NCBI GenBank assembly: GCA_050299855.1
Contig: JBNKWQ010000043.1
Location: 186,001-250,000 of the forward strand
DNA from: Hahella sp050299855
Lineage (GTDB): Bacteria; Pseudomonadota; Gammaproteobacteria; Pseudomonadales; Oleiphilaceae
Direction of reading: 5' to 3'
Length of the DNA stretch: 64,000 nucleotides
Shown here: positions 1 to 9,500 of the stretch, in pieces
Layout: every line of letters starts with the position of its first letter
Numbering within the stretch: position 1 is the stretch's first letter
Translations under genes and position numbers: made by a program
The notes under the pieces: model-generated
The model's input: the letters and a program-made list of their open reading frames with translations, nothing else
What the model was told of the DNA's origin: nothing
Databases searched by the model: none

Positions 1-1099
1 ACAAATGCGTCTGCAAAGCATGCAAGACTTTATATTCAAGAACTTCGCGTTTTATGGTCGTCTTATTGGCGCAAACGCTCTCGCCTTTGTTACGCGCAGA
101 GGAACAGCCGTAACGCTCTTTATTGATTTTGGATACACCACCGCCACATACGCCGCATTCCAGCAATCCGGAAAGAAGATATTGCGGACGATTATAGGCG
201 GCCAATGTGGTACAGGATTTATCCAACTCGGATTGTCGCGCCTTAACCGACTGCCACAGCTCATCAGAAACAATCCGTAACTCCGGAACGCTTTGACGTA
301 TCCACGCACTTTCGGAATTAAACCGTGAAACACGTTTCCCGGTTGAAGGATTTTTAATATAACGCAAGCGATTCCAGACAAGCTGCCCGATATATAGCTC
401 GTTGTTTAAAACGCCAGTCCCGCGCTTACGGTTTCCATTTATTGTACTTTGCCCCCAAGCATTGCCTGACGGCCCGGCAATGCCTTCCTTATTGAGCTGC
501 GCTGCAATGGCTTTCGGGGATTTATTCTCATAGGCATATTCGCGGAAGATGCGCTGCACAATTTCAGCCTGCACCTCATCAATTTCGCGCTCTCCGCGCA
601 CCGCCTCTCCCACAGCATCGGTCTGTTTTAAAACGCGGTAGCCATAACACAATCCACCACCGGACTTGCCGTTTTCGACACGTCCGCTCAACCCTCGTCT
701 GGTCTTGTCGGCCAAATCACTGAGATACAGCGCATTCATCGTGCCTTTTAGTCCGATATGAAGGGTGGAAATTTCCCCTTCAGACAGGGTAAATATTTTT
801 ACCCCGGCAAATTCCATGCGTTTATATAAACCCGCAACGTCTTCCTGATCCCGGCTAAGGCGGTCAAGCGCTTCGGCCACGACGATATCGAACTTACCGG
901 TCATGGCATCCTGCATCAGCGCTTGAATACCGGGGCGCATCAATGAGCTTCCCGATAGTCCGGCATCGGTATAGCAATTTTCAACGCTCCAGCCTTCTCT
1001 TTGAGCACGCTCACTGCAAAGCCGTATTTGATCTTCTATTGAGGCCTCGCTTTGCAGGTCAGAGCTATAGCGAGCATATAGTGCAGCACGTAGTATCAT
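1..1099 (-). CDS. large serine recombinase, probable element integrase (3' end beyond window)
   Basis: The frame is open from the ATG at 1099 to the left edge, giving 366 codons. The N-terminus has the resolvase catalytic motif YARYSSD with Ser12 as the predicted nucleophile, followed by the EALDRLSRD segment. A recombinase domain follows (FREYAYENKSPKAIA, then ELYIGQLVWNR). A zinc-ribbon cysteine cluster begins at CGVCGG and continues to VCANK near the edge. This is the domain order of large serine integrases, which carry out directional attP x attB recombination with accessory directionality factors. A TAA lies in frame just upstream of the ATG, which fixes the start. It is the last gene of a leftward operon. 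The C-terminal coiled-coil part is outside the window. Confidence 0.93.
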   Translation of the reverse strand, partial: MILRAALYARYSSDLQSEASIEDQIRLCSERAQREGWSVENCYTDAGLSGSSLMRPGIQALMQDAMTGKFDIVVAEALDRLSRDQEDVAGLYKRMEFAGVKIFTLSEGEISTLHIGLKGTMNALYLSDLADKTRRGLSGRVENGKSGGGLCYGYRVLKQTDAVGEAVRGEREIDEVQAEIVQRIFREYAYENKSPKAIAAQLNKEGIAGPSGNAWGQSTINGNRKRGTGVLNNELYIGQLVWNRLRYIKNPSTGKRVSRFNSESAWIRQSVPELRIVSDELWQSVKARQSELDKSCTTLAAYNRPQYLLSGLLECGVCGGGVSKINKERYGCSSARNKGESVCANKTTIKREVLEYKVLHALQTHL

Positions 1100-1118
1100 C
1101 GACGTTTAACCTTTTCGA

Positions 1119-1310
1119 CTATTCCGGGGGCTGAAGGCGGTGCGCGTCATGTTTGAAGCTATCGAGAAAGTCTTTTTCCGCCGCGCCACGCGCCAGCAGC
1201 TTCACGAATTCGCGCAAACGATCTTCAAGGGAGTTTTGATTATGACTCGCTTTTTGCGAGGTCTTCAAACCCTTATCCCCAAAAGAATCAGAGAAAGTCT
1301 TGTTACTCAT
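1119..1310 (-). CDS. small hydrophilic protein beside the recombinase
   Basis: This encodes 63 residues, rich in Lys, Ser and Glu, with no membrane segment. Its ATG overlaps the stop of the membrane-protein gene before it (ATGA at 1307-1310), and it ends 19 bp before the recombinase start. That is tight operon packing and argues for a real gene. I do not recognise a family. The position next to a large serine recombinase would suit an accessory or directionality factor, but nothing in the sequence proves this. Confidence 0.6.
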   Translation of the reverse strand: MSNKTFSDSFGDKGLKTSQKASHNQNSLEDRLREFVKLLARGAAEKDFLDSFKHDAHRLQPPE

Positions 1311-1732
1311 GACGACGCCATTCGCTTAAACATCAAACGAAGGGCGTACCAGCCCACCATTAGGCCTCCAACCCACCATCCGATGTCCCGCACGCCAAAT
1401 TGCTTTAAGATGGCAGCCAGCGCGAGAAGCACGCACAGAGCACATAAACGCTCTAGCATCCCTGGTCGCGGGCTCGATAAGTGAATAGAGATTTCCGTAC
1501 GACTGAACGAAGAAGAGGGGGACTGCCGTGCCATCATCCGCCGCCAGATAAAGCATCTATACCACGCCCAAAGTGAAACGATGAGTAACGCCCAGGGCGA
1601 GCCCCAATAGATGTAATACCAGAGATCGTAGGGGTTATACGGTGAATAGGGGGTGTTCAGCACCAATGCGGTGTAATATGCGCCCAATGACAGAAAAACA
1701 ATCACAATCCAGGGTAAAAGAACTTTATTCAT
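1307..1732 (-). CDS. small multi-pass membrane protein next to TraG-like gene
   Basis: The protein has about 141 residues from the ATG at 1732, which has a GGAGGG Shine-Dalgarno overlapping the end of the preceding gene. A GTG at 1750 would add six residues. It has hydrophobic segments near residues 2-22 and 42-62, and two more toward the C-terminus, with a polar serine-rich loop between the pairs. It sits directly after the TraG-like gene. Classical VirD4/TraG coupling proteins have their own N-terminal transmembrane helices, and the TraG-like protein here does not. One possibility is that this protein supplies the membrane anchor; that is inference only. Confidence 0.65.
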   Translation of the reverse strand: MNKVLLPWIVIVFLSLGAYYTALVLNTPYSPYNPYDLWYYIYWGSPWALLIVSLWAWYRCFIWRRMMARQSPSSSFSRTEISIHLSSPRPGMLERLCALCVLLALAAILKQFGVRDIGWWVGGLMVGWYALRLMFKRMASS

Positions 1733-1739
1733 CTCTGCT

Positions 1740-3377
1740 CTACCCTCCACCCAGAAGTCCCGTTAATGCCGAGATGGCAACTTCGCCCTGGCGTAGAAAA
1801 TCTATAGATTTTGGTAAAGCGGCCCCTTGGTAATGGGGATGTGTATCAAAGATCGGCTGGCCGTTTGGCCTGCGGTAGCGCCGATCCATAAAGTGCACGG
1901 TTTTAACGCTAATAACCGGATGCGCGCCTGCCAGGATCAGGATTTGCACCGCAGGATGTAGTGTCATCACCTCATCAGGAGTAATCAAAGCCCGACCATG
2001 CATAGAATCTTGTTTGGAAAAGTAGTTGGGAGCTGAGAGCAGCCCTGCACGTCTAGCCACCGTTTCTTCGCTTAAGTTCTCGATAGTCGTCATACCGCAC
2101 AACCGCGAAACAACTTCTGCGGTCATCGGATCACGATTGGCGAAAAATTGAACAACACCACTATTGCCTATAAATGTCTGCCAGCGAACACCGTAAAGGG
2201 CGTGTAACTGATTAAAATCCTGTATCACGAGATGGAGCTGTATACCGTATCCGGCCAACAGCCCAAAGGCGGTTTCAAGCACATCTAGTCGCCCTAAAGC
2301 GGGTGCTTCCTCAACAAGAAAATATACGGGCGGATTAGGTTTGATAGAAAAGCGCGTTGCCGCAGTGATAAAAATACTAAGCAGCATCCGCAAAAAACGG
2401 TTATAGGTAGACAATCTTCCGGCAGGCAAAATGATATACACCGACATCTTGCCAAACTGTAGATCATTGACATCAAAATCCGATGTACCGGTCGCACATT
2501 GAATTCGCGGGCTTTCCAAAAAATGCGTGTGTTGTTGCGCCGTGGAAAGAACGCTGGAGAACTCCTTTGGCGCTTTATTGAGTATCCGTGCAGATGCCGC
2601 ACGTACATGCTCATTACGGCTTTGAGCCATTCCCGGCGCGACAAGTACAGAGCTTCCGTCTTGCCCTTGCTCAAATTTCCCCGCCAACAACTCCTTGAAA
2701 CGCTCAGGCGGCAAGTTCAAAAGCCTGCGCACTTGCGCCAGATCACGCGATTTCACGTCTGTGGGGATCAGGGGTAACGGCGTAGCTGCCACATATTGAA
2801 CCAGCCCCATGATCAGGGCGCGCGCTTCATTATCCCAAAACGGGTCTTTGCCTTGTGCAACAATAAGGCTATCGGCCACGAGCATGGCATCATCAACAAA
2901 ATCATCACTCTCGGCATCCAGCCAATCAAGCACGTTAAAACGCGCAGTGTCCATGCCGAGCAATTTCGCGGCCACATTCCAAGGATCAATCAAAACCACC
3001 TTTTGGCCGAGCACATCACGCCGAAACCGCGCACTGACCAAAGCCAGCTCCCCATTCTTGACATCAATCGCCACCAAAGACCCCATGTGCTCCAGGCAAC
3101 GCGGAGCGGTGGCGGAAATCAGCTTGCCACTCCGTGTCGGCGCGACGGTCAAGAGGTGGCGTAGCGTATTGGTGGTCAGTATCATTTGGTGCGGACATCC
3201 CGGTTCCGGCAGGCCGTATCCTAAAAAGATACGGCCCTTATCCCCATAGTTCCGAGATTTCAGATGCGCACGTGTCGCCCATTGCGATGACCCATGCAGG
3301 GCCGGGTCATAGCTATAAATGCGCGAGGGCTCCTGATTAGGGGCTTGCATGGCTGCCACCATTGCAAGGTTTAACAT
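1740..3377 (-). CDS. TraG/VirD4-like conjugative coupling ATPase
   Basis: Up to 545 residues. The N-terminal part (HGSSQWATRAHL, then GLPEPG) and the P-loop region HLLTVAPTRSGK match TraG/VirD4 proteins, the hexameric inner-membrane ATPases that pass relaxase-DNA complexes to a type IV secretion channel. The Walker A is A79-P-T-R-S-G-K85 followed by Leu86 rather than the usual Gly/Thr/Ser. The Walker B region reads FLVEEAPALG, with Glu356 where the family has Asp. No N-terminal transmembrane segment is visible. The start is uncertain: an ATG at 3350 would overlap the VWA gene by only 14 bp. The gene lies between a VWA gene and a small membrane protein in a leftward operon. Confidence 0.87.
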   Translation of the reverse strand: MLNLAMVAAMQAPNQEPSRIYSYDPALHGSSQWATRAHLKSRNYGDKGRIFLGYGLPEPGCPHQMILTTNTLRHLLTVAPTRSGKLISATAPRCLEHMGSLVAIDVKNGELALVSARFRRDVLGQKVVLIDPWNVAAKLLGMDTARFNVLDWLDAESDDFVDDAMLVADSLIVAQGKDPFWDNEARALIMGLVQYVAATPLPLIPTDVKSRDLAQVRRLLNLPPERFKELLAGKFEQGQDGSSVLVAPGMAQSRNEHVRAASARILNKAPKEFSSVLSTAQQHTHFLESPRIQCATGTSDFDVNDLQFGKMSVYIILPAGRLSTYNRFLRMLLSIFITAATRFSIKPNPPVYFLVEEAPALGRLDVLETAFGLLAGYGIQLHLVIQDFNQLHALYGVRWQTFIGNSGVVQFFANRDPMTAEVVSRLCGMTTIENLSEETVARRAGLLSAPNYFSKQDSMHGRALITPDEVMTLHPAVQILILAGAHPVISVKTVHFMDRRYRRPNGQPIFDTHPHYQGAALPKSIDFLRQGEVAISALTGLLGGG

Positions 3378-4407
3378 TCAGGACTTTTTGCGTACGGTAG
3401 GCTTGCCCCAACAGATCGAAATACCGTGATAACGACTGGTGCAAATCCCCACCTTCAGCGATAAAGTGATCGGTTACGCCCTCCAGCTCATCCTTTTTGC
3501 TGGAACCAATCAAGTACACAAAGGTCAGAGTGTCTTTCTTAAGTGCCATCAGCTCTTGCTTACGCTGAGCATCGATAACGGTATAGCCGTCACTGATAAT
3601 AATTACGGCTTTTTGTGCTGCATCGAAATAGGGGCGTGACAGGGTGAGATAGGCATCCTTAAGAGGTGCATAAATTTCCGTCCCACCATCGGCTTCAATG
3701 GACTCAAACCCAAAGTCATTGCGATGACAGGATTGGTAATGGGAGTGCCCGTATGTCCAGCTTGAGTTAAAGTTCGCCACCGCACATTCAGCCGAGCCAG
3801 GCAGCAATCTTAGAAAGCTTCTGGCTGCCTGCTTCACCGCTTCAATACTGCCGCCCATCGAGCCGCTACGATCCAGCAACAGCGTAAACGCCATGCGAGG
3901 GGCTGCCTGCGCTACCGTTTCATAGGAGAAACACAGCTTCTCCCCGTAGGTTGTATAGGCTGCGAGTCTGCCCGCAGGCGGGGACACAAAGTTCCCCGCC
4001 TTATCTTTGAAACTGCCAACCACCCGCAGACCGTTCGGAGTGGGCGTGACGCTTATAATTTCTGACGTTCCACCGCTATAACCAATCACCAGCCTGTGAT
4101 CTGGCGCAATATCAAATCCCGAAGTGATGAGCACTCCTTGCGCATCACGGATATCCAGTTTCTGAACGAGCTGGATAAGAGCATCCGAAACGTCAAAAGC
4201 CGGGTCAGTTTTGATCTTAAGGGACAAGGGCTTCCCGAAATCAAATCTGCTTGTGATAACAATCTCAGGCACGTTTTCCTGAACGCGGCTTTGAATAGAG
4301 ATTTGTGTTTTGTCGGTAAGAGGTTCCGCCGCAGAGCGTACCGATAGGGGGAAGAGGGATGTGGCGGCCATCGTAGCGATGGCCAGCCCCTGTAGAACAA
4401 TACTCAT
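3337..4407 (-). CDS. secreted von Willebrand factor A (VWA) domain protein
   Basis: The protein has 356 residues with a hydrophobic N-terminus ending near SAAEPL, read as a signal peptide. A beta-rich region covers roughly residues 35-165, and a VWA domain begins at about 172. The metal-ion site (MIDAS) is complete: D179-R-S-G-S183, Thr243 in DGGTEIY and Asp273 in ISDGYT. A VWA domain with an intact MIDAS normally binds a protein ligand through a divalent metal. Its 3' end overlaps the TraG-like gene, and a lipoprotein gene lies just upstream, so it is probably a periplasmic or surface partner of an envelope complex. I do not know a named homologue. Confidence 0.85.
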   Translation of the reverse strand: MSIVLQGLAIATMAATSLFPLSVRSAAEPLTDKTQISIQSRVQENVPEIVITSRFDFGKPLSLKIKTDPAFDVSDALIQLVQKLDIRDAQGVLITSGFDIAPDHRLVIGYSGGTSEIISVTPTPNGLRVVGSFKDKAGNFVSPPAGRLAAYTTYGEKLCFSYETVAQAAPRMAFTLLLDRSGSMGGSIEAVKQAARSFLRLLPGSAECAVANFNSSWTYGHSHYQSCHRNDFGFESIEADGGTEIYAPLKDAYLTLSRPYFDAAQKAVIIISDGYTVIDAQRKQELMALKKDTLTFVYLIGSSKKDELEGVTDHFIAEGGDLHQSLSRYFDLLGQAYRTQKVLNVKPCNGGSHASP

Positions 4408-4419
4408 ACTCTACCCTCC

Positions 4420-5109
4420 CTACATTAAATCGTTCAGGTGGGATTTGGTTTGCGCTGCACCCAGCAAGGCAAAATCGATCTCTCGGTTTCGAGCCCGCTG
4501 AAGCACGCCCAGTCCTGCCAGATAAGAGGTCAAAACCTGTTCCTGATCAGGGTGCACCCCCATGATCTTGAGCACGCTTAGACGTTTGGAAATCTCAGTC
4601 AGTGCCAGTCCCTCAGGTATGGGCTGCGGTACTTTAATTTCCAGTTTTTGACCATTTGTATCTTGAAATGGCACATGTATAACCGGGCCAATCCAGTAAA
4701 GACGCACCTTATCGGGCATGGTCAGATCAATGGTCGTTTTGATCTCGTCAAACGCCATCACCAGATCAGAAAAGCTCGGCGTGAAGTCCATGAGACCCTT
4801 AACATCTGCGGCTTGCTCCAGCAATTGGCGAGGTGTTCCGGACCATGCAATTTCATTGGGTTTAGCGCTCAGCACTATATAGATTTGGGCATTCCGAGAG
4901 GCCTTATGTCGATCCAGTTTGGTCAGCTTCTGAAGCAGATGATTGGCCGCATTGATAGAAGCAGCTTGATTTTCTCCTGGTACGCTTCCGCCGTTTTCCA
5001 GCAGCAGGAATATCGCTTCGGAGGAAATATGCGCGGGCTCTGAGGCTGGCGCACCACACCCAAAGAGAGTTACAGACATAAGCAGAACAACAAGATATTT
5101 AGCTTTCAT
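4420..5109 (-). CDS. predicted lipoprotein with VWA-like fold
   Basis: This encodes 229 residues with a signal peptide and lipobox LFGC (Cys18), so it is predicted to be lipidated and anchored in the envelope. The mature part has the rhythm of a Rossmann-like VWA domain: a hydrophobic strand EAIFLLLENGGS where a MIDAS strand would be, then QIYIVLSAK and VRLYWIGPVIHV. The DxSxS metal motif is absent (LENGGS instead). It may be a degenerate VWA partner of the protein encoded next to it; that pairing is inference. It ends 12 bp before the VWA gene, in the same operon. Confidence 0.7.
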   Translation of the reverse strand: MKAKYLVVLLMSVTLFGCGAPASEPAHISSEAIFLLLENGGSVPGENQAASINAANHLLQKLTKLDRHKASRNAQIYIVLSAKPNEIAWSGTPRQLLEQAADVKGLMDFTPSFSDLVMAFDEIKTTIDLTMPDKVRLYWIGPVIHVPFQDTNGQKLEIKVPQPIPEGLALTEISKRLSVLKIMGVHPDQEQVLTSYLAGLGVLQRARNREIDFALLGAAQTKSHLNDLM

Positions 5110-5114
5110 TTCGC

Positions 5115-5711
5115 TTACTCCTGAGAAAATTTGAGGGAACGTAGCGCGCGAGTGGTAAATAAGGCGAGAAGAATGTTGATAAGCGCCATGATCAGGCTTA
5201 CGCCGACCGCAAGCCCTTTGTTTTGTGCGAGGTATGCCATCAATCCTTGATCCGATGTGTCAGCCACAAACACATAACCGGCGTTTTGCTGGGCGATTAA
5301 CGTATAGAGATTCACACACTCCAGCCCGATAACCAGTGCAAGGACAAGCACAGACAACCCGGCCAAAACCTGATTTTGTGGGTGGCTGAACCATTCCTGC
5401 GGATCTTGGAGGATATTTTGTCGGTGGATCTCACCCCACAGAACAATGGGCGTGGCGACAGAGAATGTTGCAAGCAACGCTGAAATGATATGACTTGCAT
5501 TGGCATCCGCATCCATCATGCTAAAGGCCGATCCAATAAGCGGCAGCTCCGAGAGATACGTCTCATCCATAAGCCCTATGGTTTCTGTATAAATCGCGAA
5601 AAACATGGTAAACATTGCCAATTCCAGCCCCACGCAGAATATGACCTTCATAACGACTGAAAATGATGGCGGGGATATCCCCTCAAACGGGGATGGCTTA
5701 TCAAATTTCAT
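5115..5711 (-). CDS. four-helix membrane protein of the VWA/TraG operon
   Basis: The ATG at 5711 has a GGAG Shine-Dalgarno and gives 198 residues; a start at 5723 is possible. Hydrophobic segments lie near residues 20-40, 75-95, 115-135 and 165-185, with a loop rich in acidic residues after the first. The stop is six bases before the lipoprotein start, so the two are surely co-transcribed. No enzymatic motif is seen and I do not recognise the family. A structural role in an inner-membrane assembly with the lipoprotein, VWA protein and TraG-like ATPase is plausible. Confidence 0.65.
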   Translation of the reverse strand: MKFDKPSPFEGISPPSFSVVMKVIFCVGLELAMFTMFFAIYTETIGLMDETYLSELPLIGSAFSMMDADANASHIISALLATFSVATPIVLWGEIHRQNILQDPQEWFSHPQNQVLAGLSVLVLALVIGLECVNLYTLIAQQNAGYVFVADTSDQGLMAYLAQNKGLAVGVSLIMALINILLALFTTRALRSLKFSQE

Positions 5712-5853
5712 ACACAGCTCCAAAATTTTTAGAGTGATCGTTTGAGTGTGGTGTTATGCGTACACCACACACGCCTGAGAAAATCAGCTTTAACGGTAGT
5801 CTTGGATCTCTATACCTCCTTTCTATCAACAGATAAGGAATCTCTAAGCAGCT

Positions 5854-6000
5854 TTACAGCCGCTCAGAGATCATCAGAAATGCGCTTAGAAGCAGAGCGA
5901 CAAAAGACAACCCCCAGAGCACGTTTCCTGTTTTGATAGAAATCGCCAATCCTGCGAGAGCGTTAACGACGAGAAGTGCAGCGAGAATTAAAAACAGCAT
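5854..6000 (-). CDS. very small two-helix membrane protein
   Basis: About 48 residues from the ATG at 6000, which is preceded by GGAGG five bases upstream. An upstream start at 6039 lacks such a site. The product is nearly all hydrophobic, with two predicted membrane helices separated by KTGNVLWG. It is the first gene of the leftward run that ends with the recombinase and lies just downstream of a palindromic operator. Its function is unknown. Confidence 0.5.
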   Translation of the reverse strand: MLFLILAALLVVNALAGLAISIKTGNVLWGLSFVALLLSAFLMISERL

Positions 6001-6065
6001 GTCAGCCTCCAAGTTTTTTCCTTGGAGCGACTGTCTCAAAGTGGGGAAAAGCCGTCTCTGTACAA

Positions 6066-6087
6066 ACTTACGGAAACTTCCGTAAGT
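6066..6087. promoter_or_regulatory. palindromic operator upstream of the leftward operon
   Basis: The arms ACTTACGGAA and TTCCGTAAGT form a perfect 10-bp inverted repeat around a 2-bp centre. It lies between the leftward membrane-protein operon and the rightward ribbon-helix-helix gene. It shares the half-site TTACGGA with a second palindrome 55 bp away. Control by the adjacent ribbon-helix-helix protein is the simplest reading. Confidence 0.65.
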
Positions 6088-6130
6088 GATGCGAAGGCCA
6101 TGAAATATTGCTGTAAACGACTAATTTTAT

Positions 6131-6159
6131 TTGACTTTTTTTCCGTAAAACTTTACGGA
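6131..6159 (+). promoter_or_regulatory. -35 box plus overlapping palindromic operator for the RHH gene
   Basis: TTGACT at 6131-6136 is a good -35 box. Bases 6142-6159 form TCCGTAAA-AC-TTTACGGA, a perfect 8-bp inverted repeat lying where the spacer and -10 of that promoter would be. The half-sites are the same as in the palindrome at 6066 but in the opposite order. A repressor bound here would block the promoter, so autoregulation by the gene that starts at 6197 is likely. Confidence 0.6.
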
Positions 6160-6196
6160 TAGGATGTGGAGTTGAATTAAACATGAAAGGGAATTC

Positions 6197-6487
6197 ATGC
6201 CAGATAATATTCAAGAAGAAGAGCCGGTAACACTCACAATAAAAAATGTAGATCCGGTTTGGCGAGAGCTTTTTAACGATGCGTGTAGTATCAACGGGAA
6301 AGACCGGGGCGATGTAATTAACGACCTGTTCCGCTACTATGTTGGCGAAACATACGGTCATGAATCAGCAGATACGATGTATGAACACACTGCGGAAAGC
6401 AGAGCCTTCAGAAGAGCACGCCGGGAGAGAAAAAAGGCTGAACGCTCCATTGGGGAAGAATTCTCCGGCCCGGCGGGCATGGATTAA
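6197..6487 (+). CDS. ribbon-helix-helix-like DNA-binding protein (probable autorepressor)
   Basis: The gene encodes 96 residues from an ATG with an AAAGG site upstream. The segment VTLTIKNVDPVWRELF (about residues 10-25), followed by a helix, a GKDRGDV turn and INDLFRYYVGE, has the strand-helix-helix layout of Arc/CopG-type repressors. The C-terminal 40 residues are highly charged (RRARRERKKAERS). Two palindromes with the same half-site lie immediately upstream, one overlapping its own promoter. It probably represses itself and the divergent membrane-protein operon. No toxin gene is adjacent, so a classical antitoxin role is not supported. Confidence 0.65.
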   Translation: MPDNIQEEEPVTLTIKNVDPVWRELFNDACSINGKDRGDVINDLFRYYVGETYGHESADTMYEHTAESRAFRRARRERKKAERSIGEEFSGPAGMD

Positions 6488-6578
6488 GAACCACTCGGAC
6501 AACGGGCCGGTTTGTGTATAATTTTAAGACACATTATGATCGAGATATCTCTTTAGAATAATCCGAGGCTCGATATAG

Positions 6579-9500
6579 ATGGATGACAAAAACAGGGATG
6601 GAATCCACGTGCCTCCCTACGACCTTCATCCTGAATATGAAGACTTATTAAAGAAGGTTTGTGACTACTGCTCATCCAGATTTGTTATTCATCTTCCACC
6701 CCACATATCCGAGGCGGCAGTTTTTAAAGCCTTCATCCAATCCTCTCTGACTACTGCTCAATTTAAAACTCTGGTATCCCGCTTTAAAACAGACAGCAAG
6801 GACAAATCAGCCCCCATTCAAATCAAGATGCATACCTTTGCCGTGAGCAACACGGGAGGCCTAAGGCCGGAGAGGGCTAAGGAAATTTTTACCAACGCCG
6901 CTGAAATCAGTGGAAAATCAGATTCAGAATATCTCCGCGAATTCGTCGAATACTGTAAAAATCATAAAGTTTTTAAAAACAGTACATTCGATAAATACGG
7001 TAACCAACATAGAGCTTTTATTAATAAAGAAAAAACGATCCGGATGCTCCTGGATTCCGGCTTCGATAGTCCCGGGGAAGTGCAGCCTCTCTCTCTCCAG
7101 GATAGCATTACGATTAAAAACGAAATTGAATCAATAAAGAAAAGCATAAACGGCTACCCTTACGGAAAAAGCAAGTCATTCAAACCCAATAGCACAAATC
7201 TTGAGAAAGCTTTCCTTGATGTTGAACAGCTTCTTTATGCCGTTCCTCACAACACCGATTTATTGGCACTAAAAGCTTCTCTTTTGATTAGGCGTGGTCA
7301 AAAAGAGGAAGCGTATAAATTATCGGAAAGTCTGTATCACAAAGCCCCCAAAAACTTAGGGGTAATAGTTGCCCATCTGGCCGCATTAAGAAACGCCAAA
7401 GAACCGCAAAAAGCACTGGTGATAGCACAAGAATCTAAGAAGCAATTCCCTGATTCTGCATTTCTTGCATTTCAGTGTGGTGTGTGTTTCGAACACCTCG
7501 GACAATATAGAGAGGCATCAAACGAATACATACAAGCAATCAATATAGACGAGACATTTTTTTGGCCTTATAGGGGCCTAATTCACTGTTTAAGAAACAC
7601 GGACACAAGCTCAAATATTGAGTCTTTTCTTAAAAAAGGGTTAAGCATATATCCTAATGACGCTGGTCTGTTGGTAGAATTAATGGCAGAACTTAAGCGC
7701 AAAGACAAAAATGAGGAGGCGGCTCTCTATCTGAAAAAACTAGGTTCCTTGGATAATTATTTCTTTAACAATATTGCTTTTGATGATCTGACTTTATTCC
7801 TTGAAAAGGACAACTTCAATGAAGCCAAAAAACTTCTCTATAGCCAGTTAAACACACTGGAAGAGTCGCATGCAAAAGATAAAGACATATGCCAAGCCTA
7901 CCTTTCTTTAGCAATTCTATTTGAAATGGAGTTTGAAGAATCTGAGAACTTCCAGTTATTGCAAAGCCAAAAAGAATGCTATTTAGAAATGTTAAAAATC
8001 AATCCTGACAGTATCTCAGCATGTCGGGGTTTAGTAAAAATATATCTGCGCCTTGATGAATATCAGTCTGCGAGAAAATATGCTGATCAGTTGGGTAAAA
8101 ATATATGTAGCACTGACTTCTACAAATTTTGTCTTGAACTGAGCAAGAATGCAGAAAATACGAAAAATAGATTACGTCCCTTCAAATGGTGTATCGAACT
8201 TTTTCCCTATGAAATTAAGGCGTACATTTTTTTGTCTTCAATTTATATATCCACAGGAGATATAGAATTGGCAAGAGAGCAATTGGAGGCTGCGTTGAAA
8301 ATACATGGCTCTCTATTCCAAGGACTACACCACAATATAGACGAAGCCGAATCAACACTTCACTTGGCTAATACACTTCTCTTTTGGGAGAAGACCTCCG
8401 CCAGCTCGTATTTTCATTTTAATAAGATAAAAGAGCTATACCAAAGGTGTAGAACGGACTCTATAAAACAAAAGGATAGAAAATTTTGGATTTCTGCATC
8501 TGAACACTATGGAAAATTTAACCTGGAGGCACTATGCAGAAACGAAAATTCTAAGACACTTCGAGAAACAATTACTGTATATGAAGATCTTATTAAGGAA
8601 ACGTCAAAGCTTTTGAATAGGAAAACTTGGATAGAATACTGCGAACAACTATCCAAACTCTATCGTGATCTGGCGAATATTGAGAAAAACACGGAACACC
8701 TGGAACATTCCACCAAGGCTCTAAAGTCCCTTTTACCGCTAATCCCGCAAGAAGATACAGAAGCCGAACACTGGATATCTATCAAACGAAGCATTGCGTT
8801 AAACCTATATAAATTAGGCGAATTAACAAATACTTCCGCACCGACAAAAGAAGCGATTGAAATATTTAAAGAAACAATAGATAAGGCTAGCGAACAAAAC
8901 CTTGAATATCTTGGCTTAGATATTAGTTTCGATCTAAGCAATGCTATGTACGATCTATTTACGATCAATAGTGATCCAACACTATTAATGGAGTGCATAG
9001 CGATAAATAATCGTCTAATAGAATCACCATACAAAGAGTTCCACCCAGGCGCATGGCAAGGTATGGGAAAATCAGAATTCGGACTAGCTGAAATACAAAA
9101 TAATGTTGATCTTGCCAAAGAAAGTCTACAGGCTTTTAAAAAAGCAGTTTCTTATTATGAGGGAAAAGAATCCATTTTATACCCCTACAACCTGCAATGC
9201 ATGTCAAGTGTAATGATGTTCATAGCGGATTATGATAATGACCCAAAAGCCTTAAGGGAAGCCGAAAGCGCTTTAAACAAAGCAATACCTTTCTACGCAC
9301 CTCATGGTGATAATTTTATAAGGGAATGCTTAGTCAAGAAGGCAATTTGTTTGGGGAAAATATACATACTGGGTGACTATAAGGAATTTTCTAAATTAGA
9401 TGAAGCTATTGCGACGTATGAGAAAGCAATGTCCTATTTTTGTGATAAGACTACAAAAAGCTATGCTTTCAACCTTTTCGATATCGGCCTTCTTTATAAA

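Noticed and set aside
6197..6487. Antitoxin of a toxin-antitoxin pair
   Set aside because: No toxin-like gene is adjacent; the next gene is a 1026-residue TPR protein 92 bp away with its own start region.
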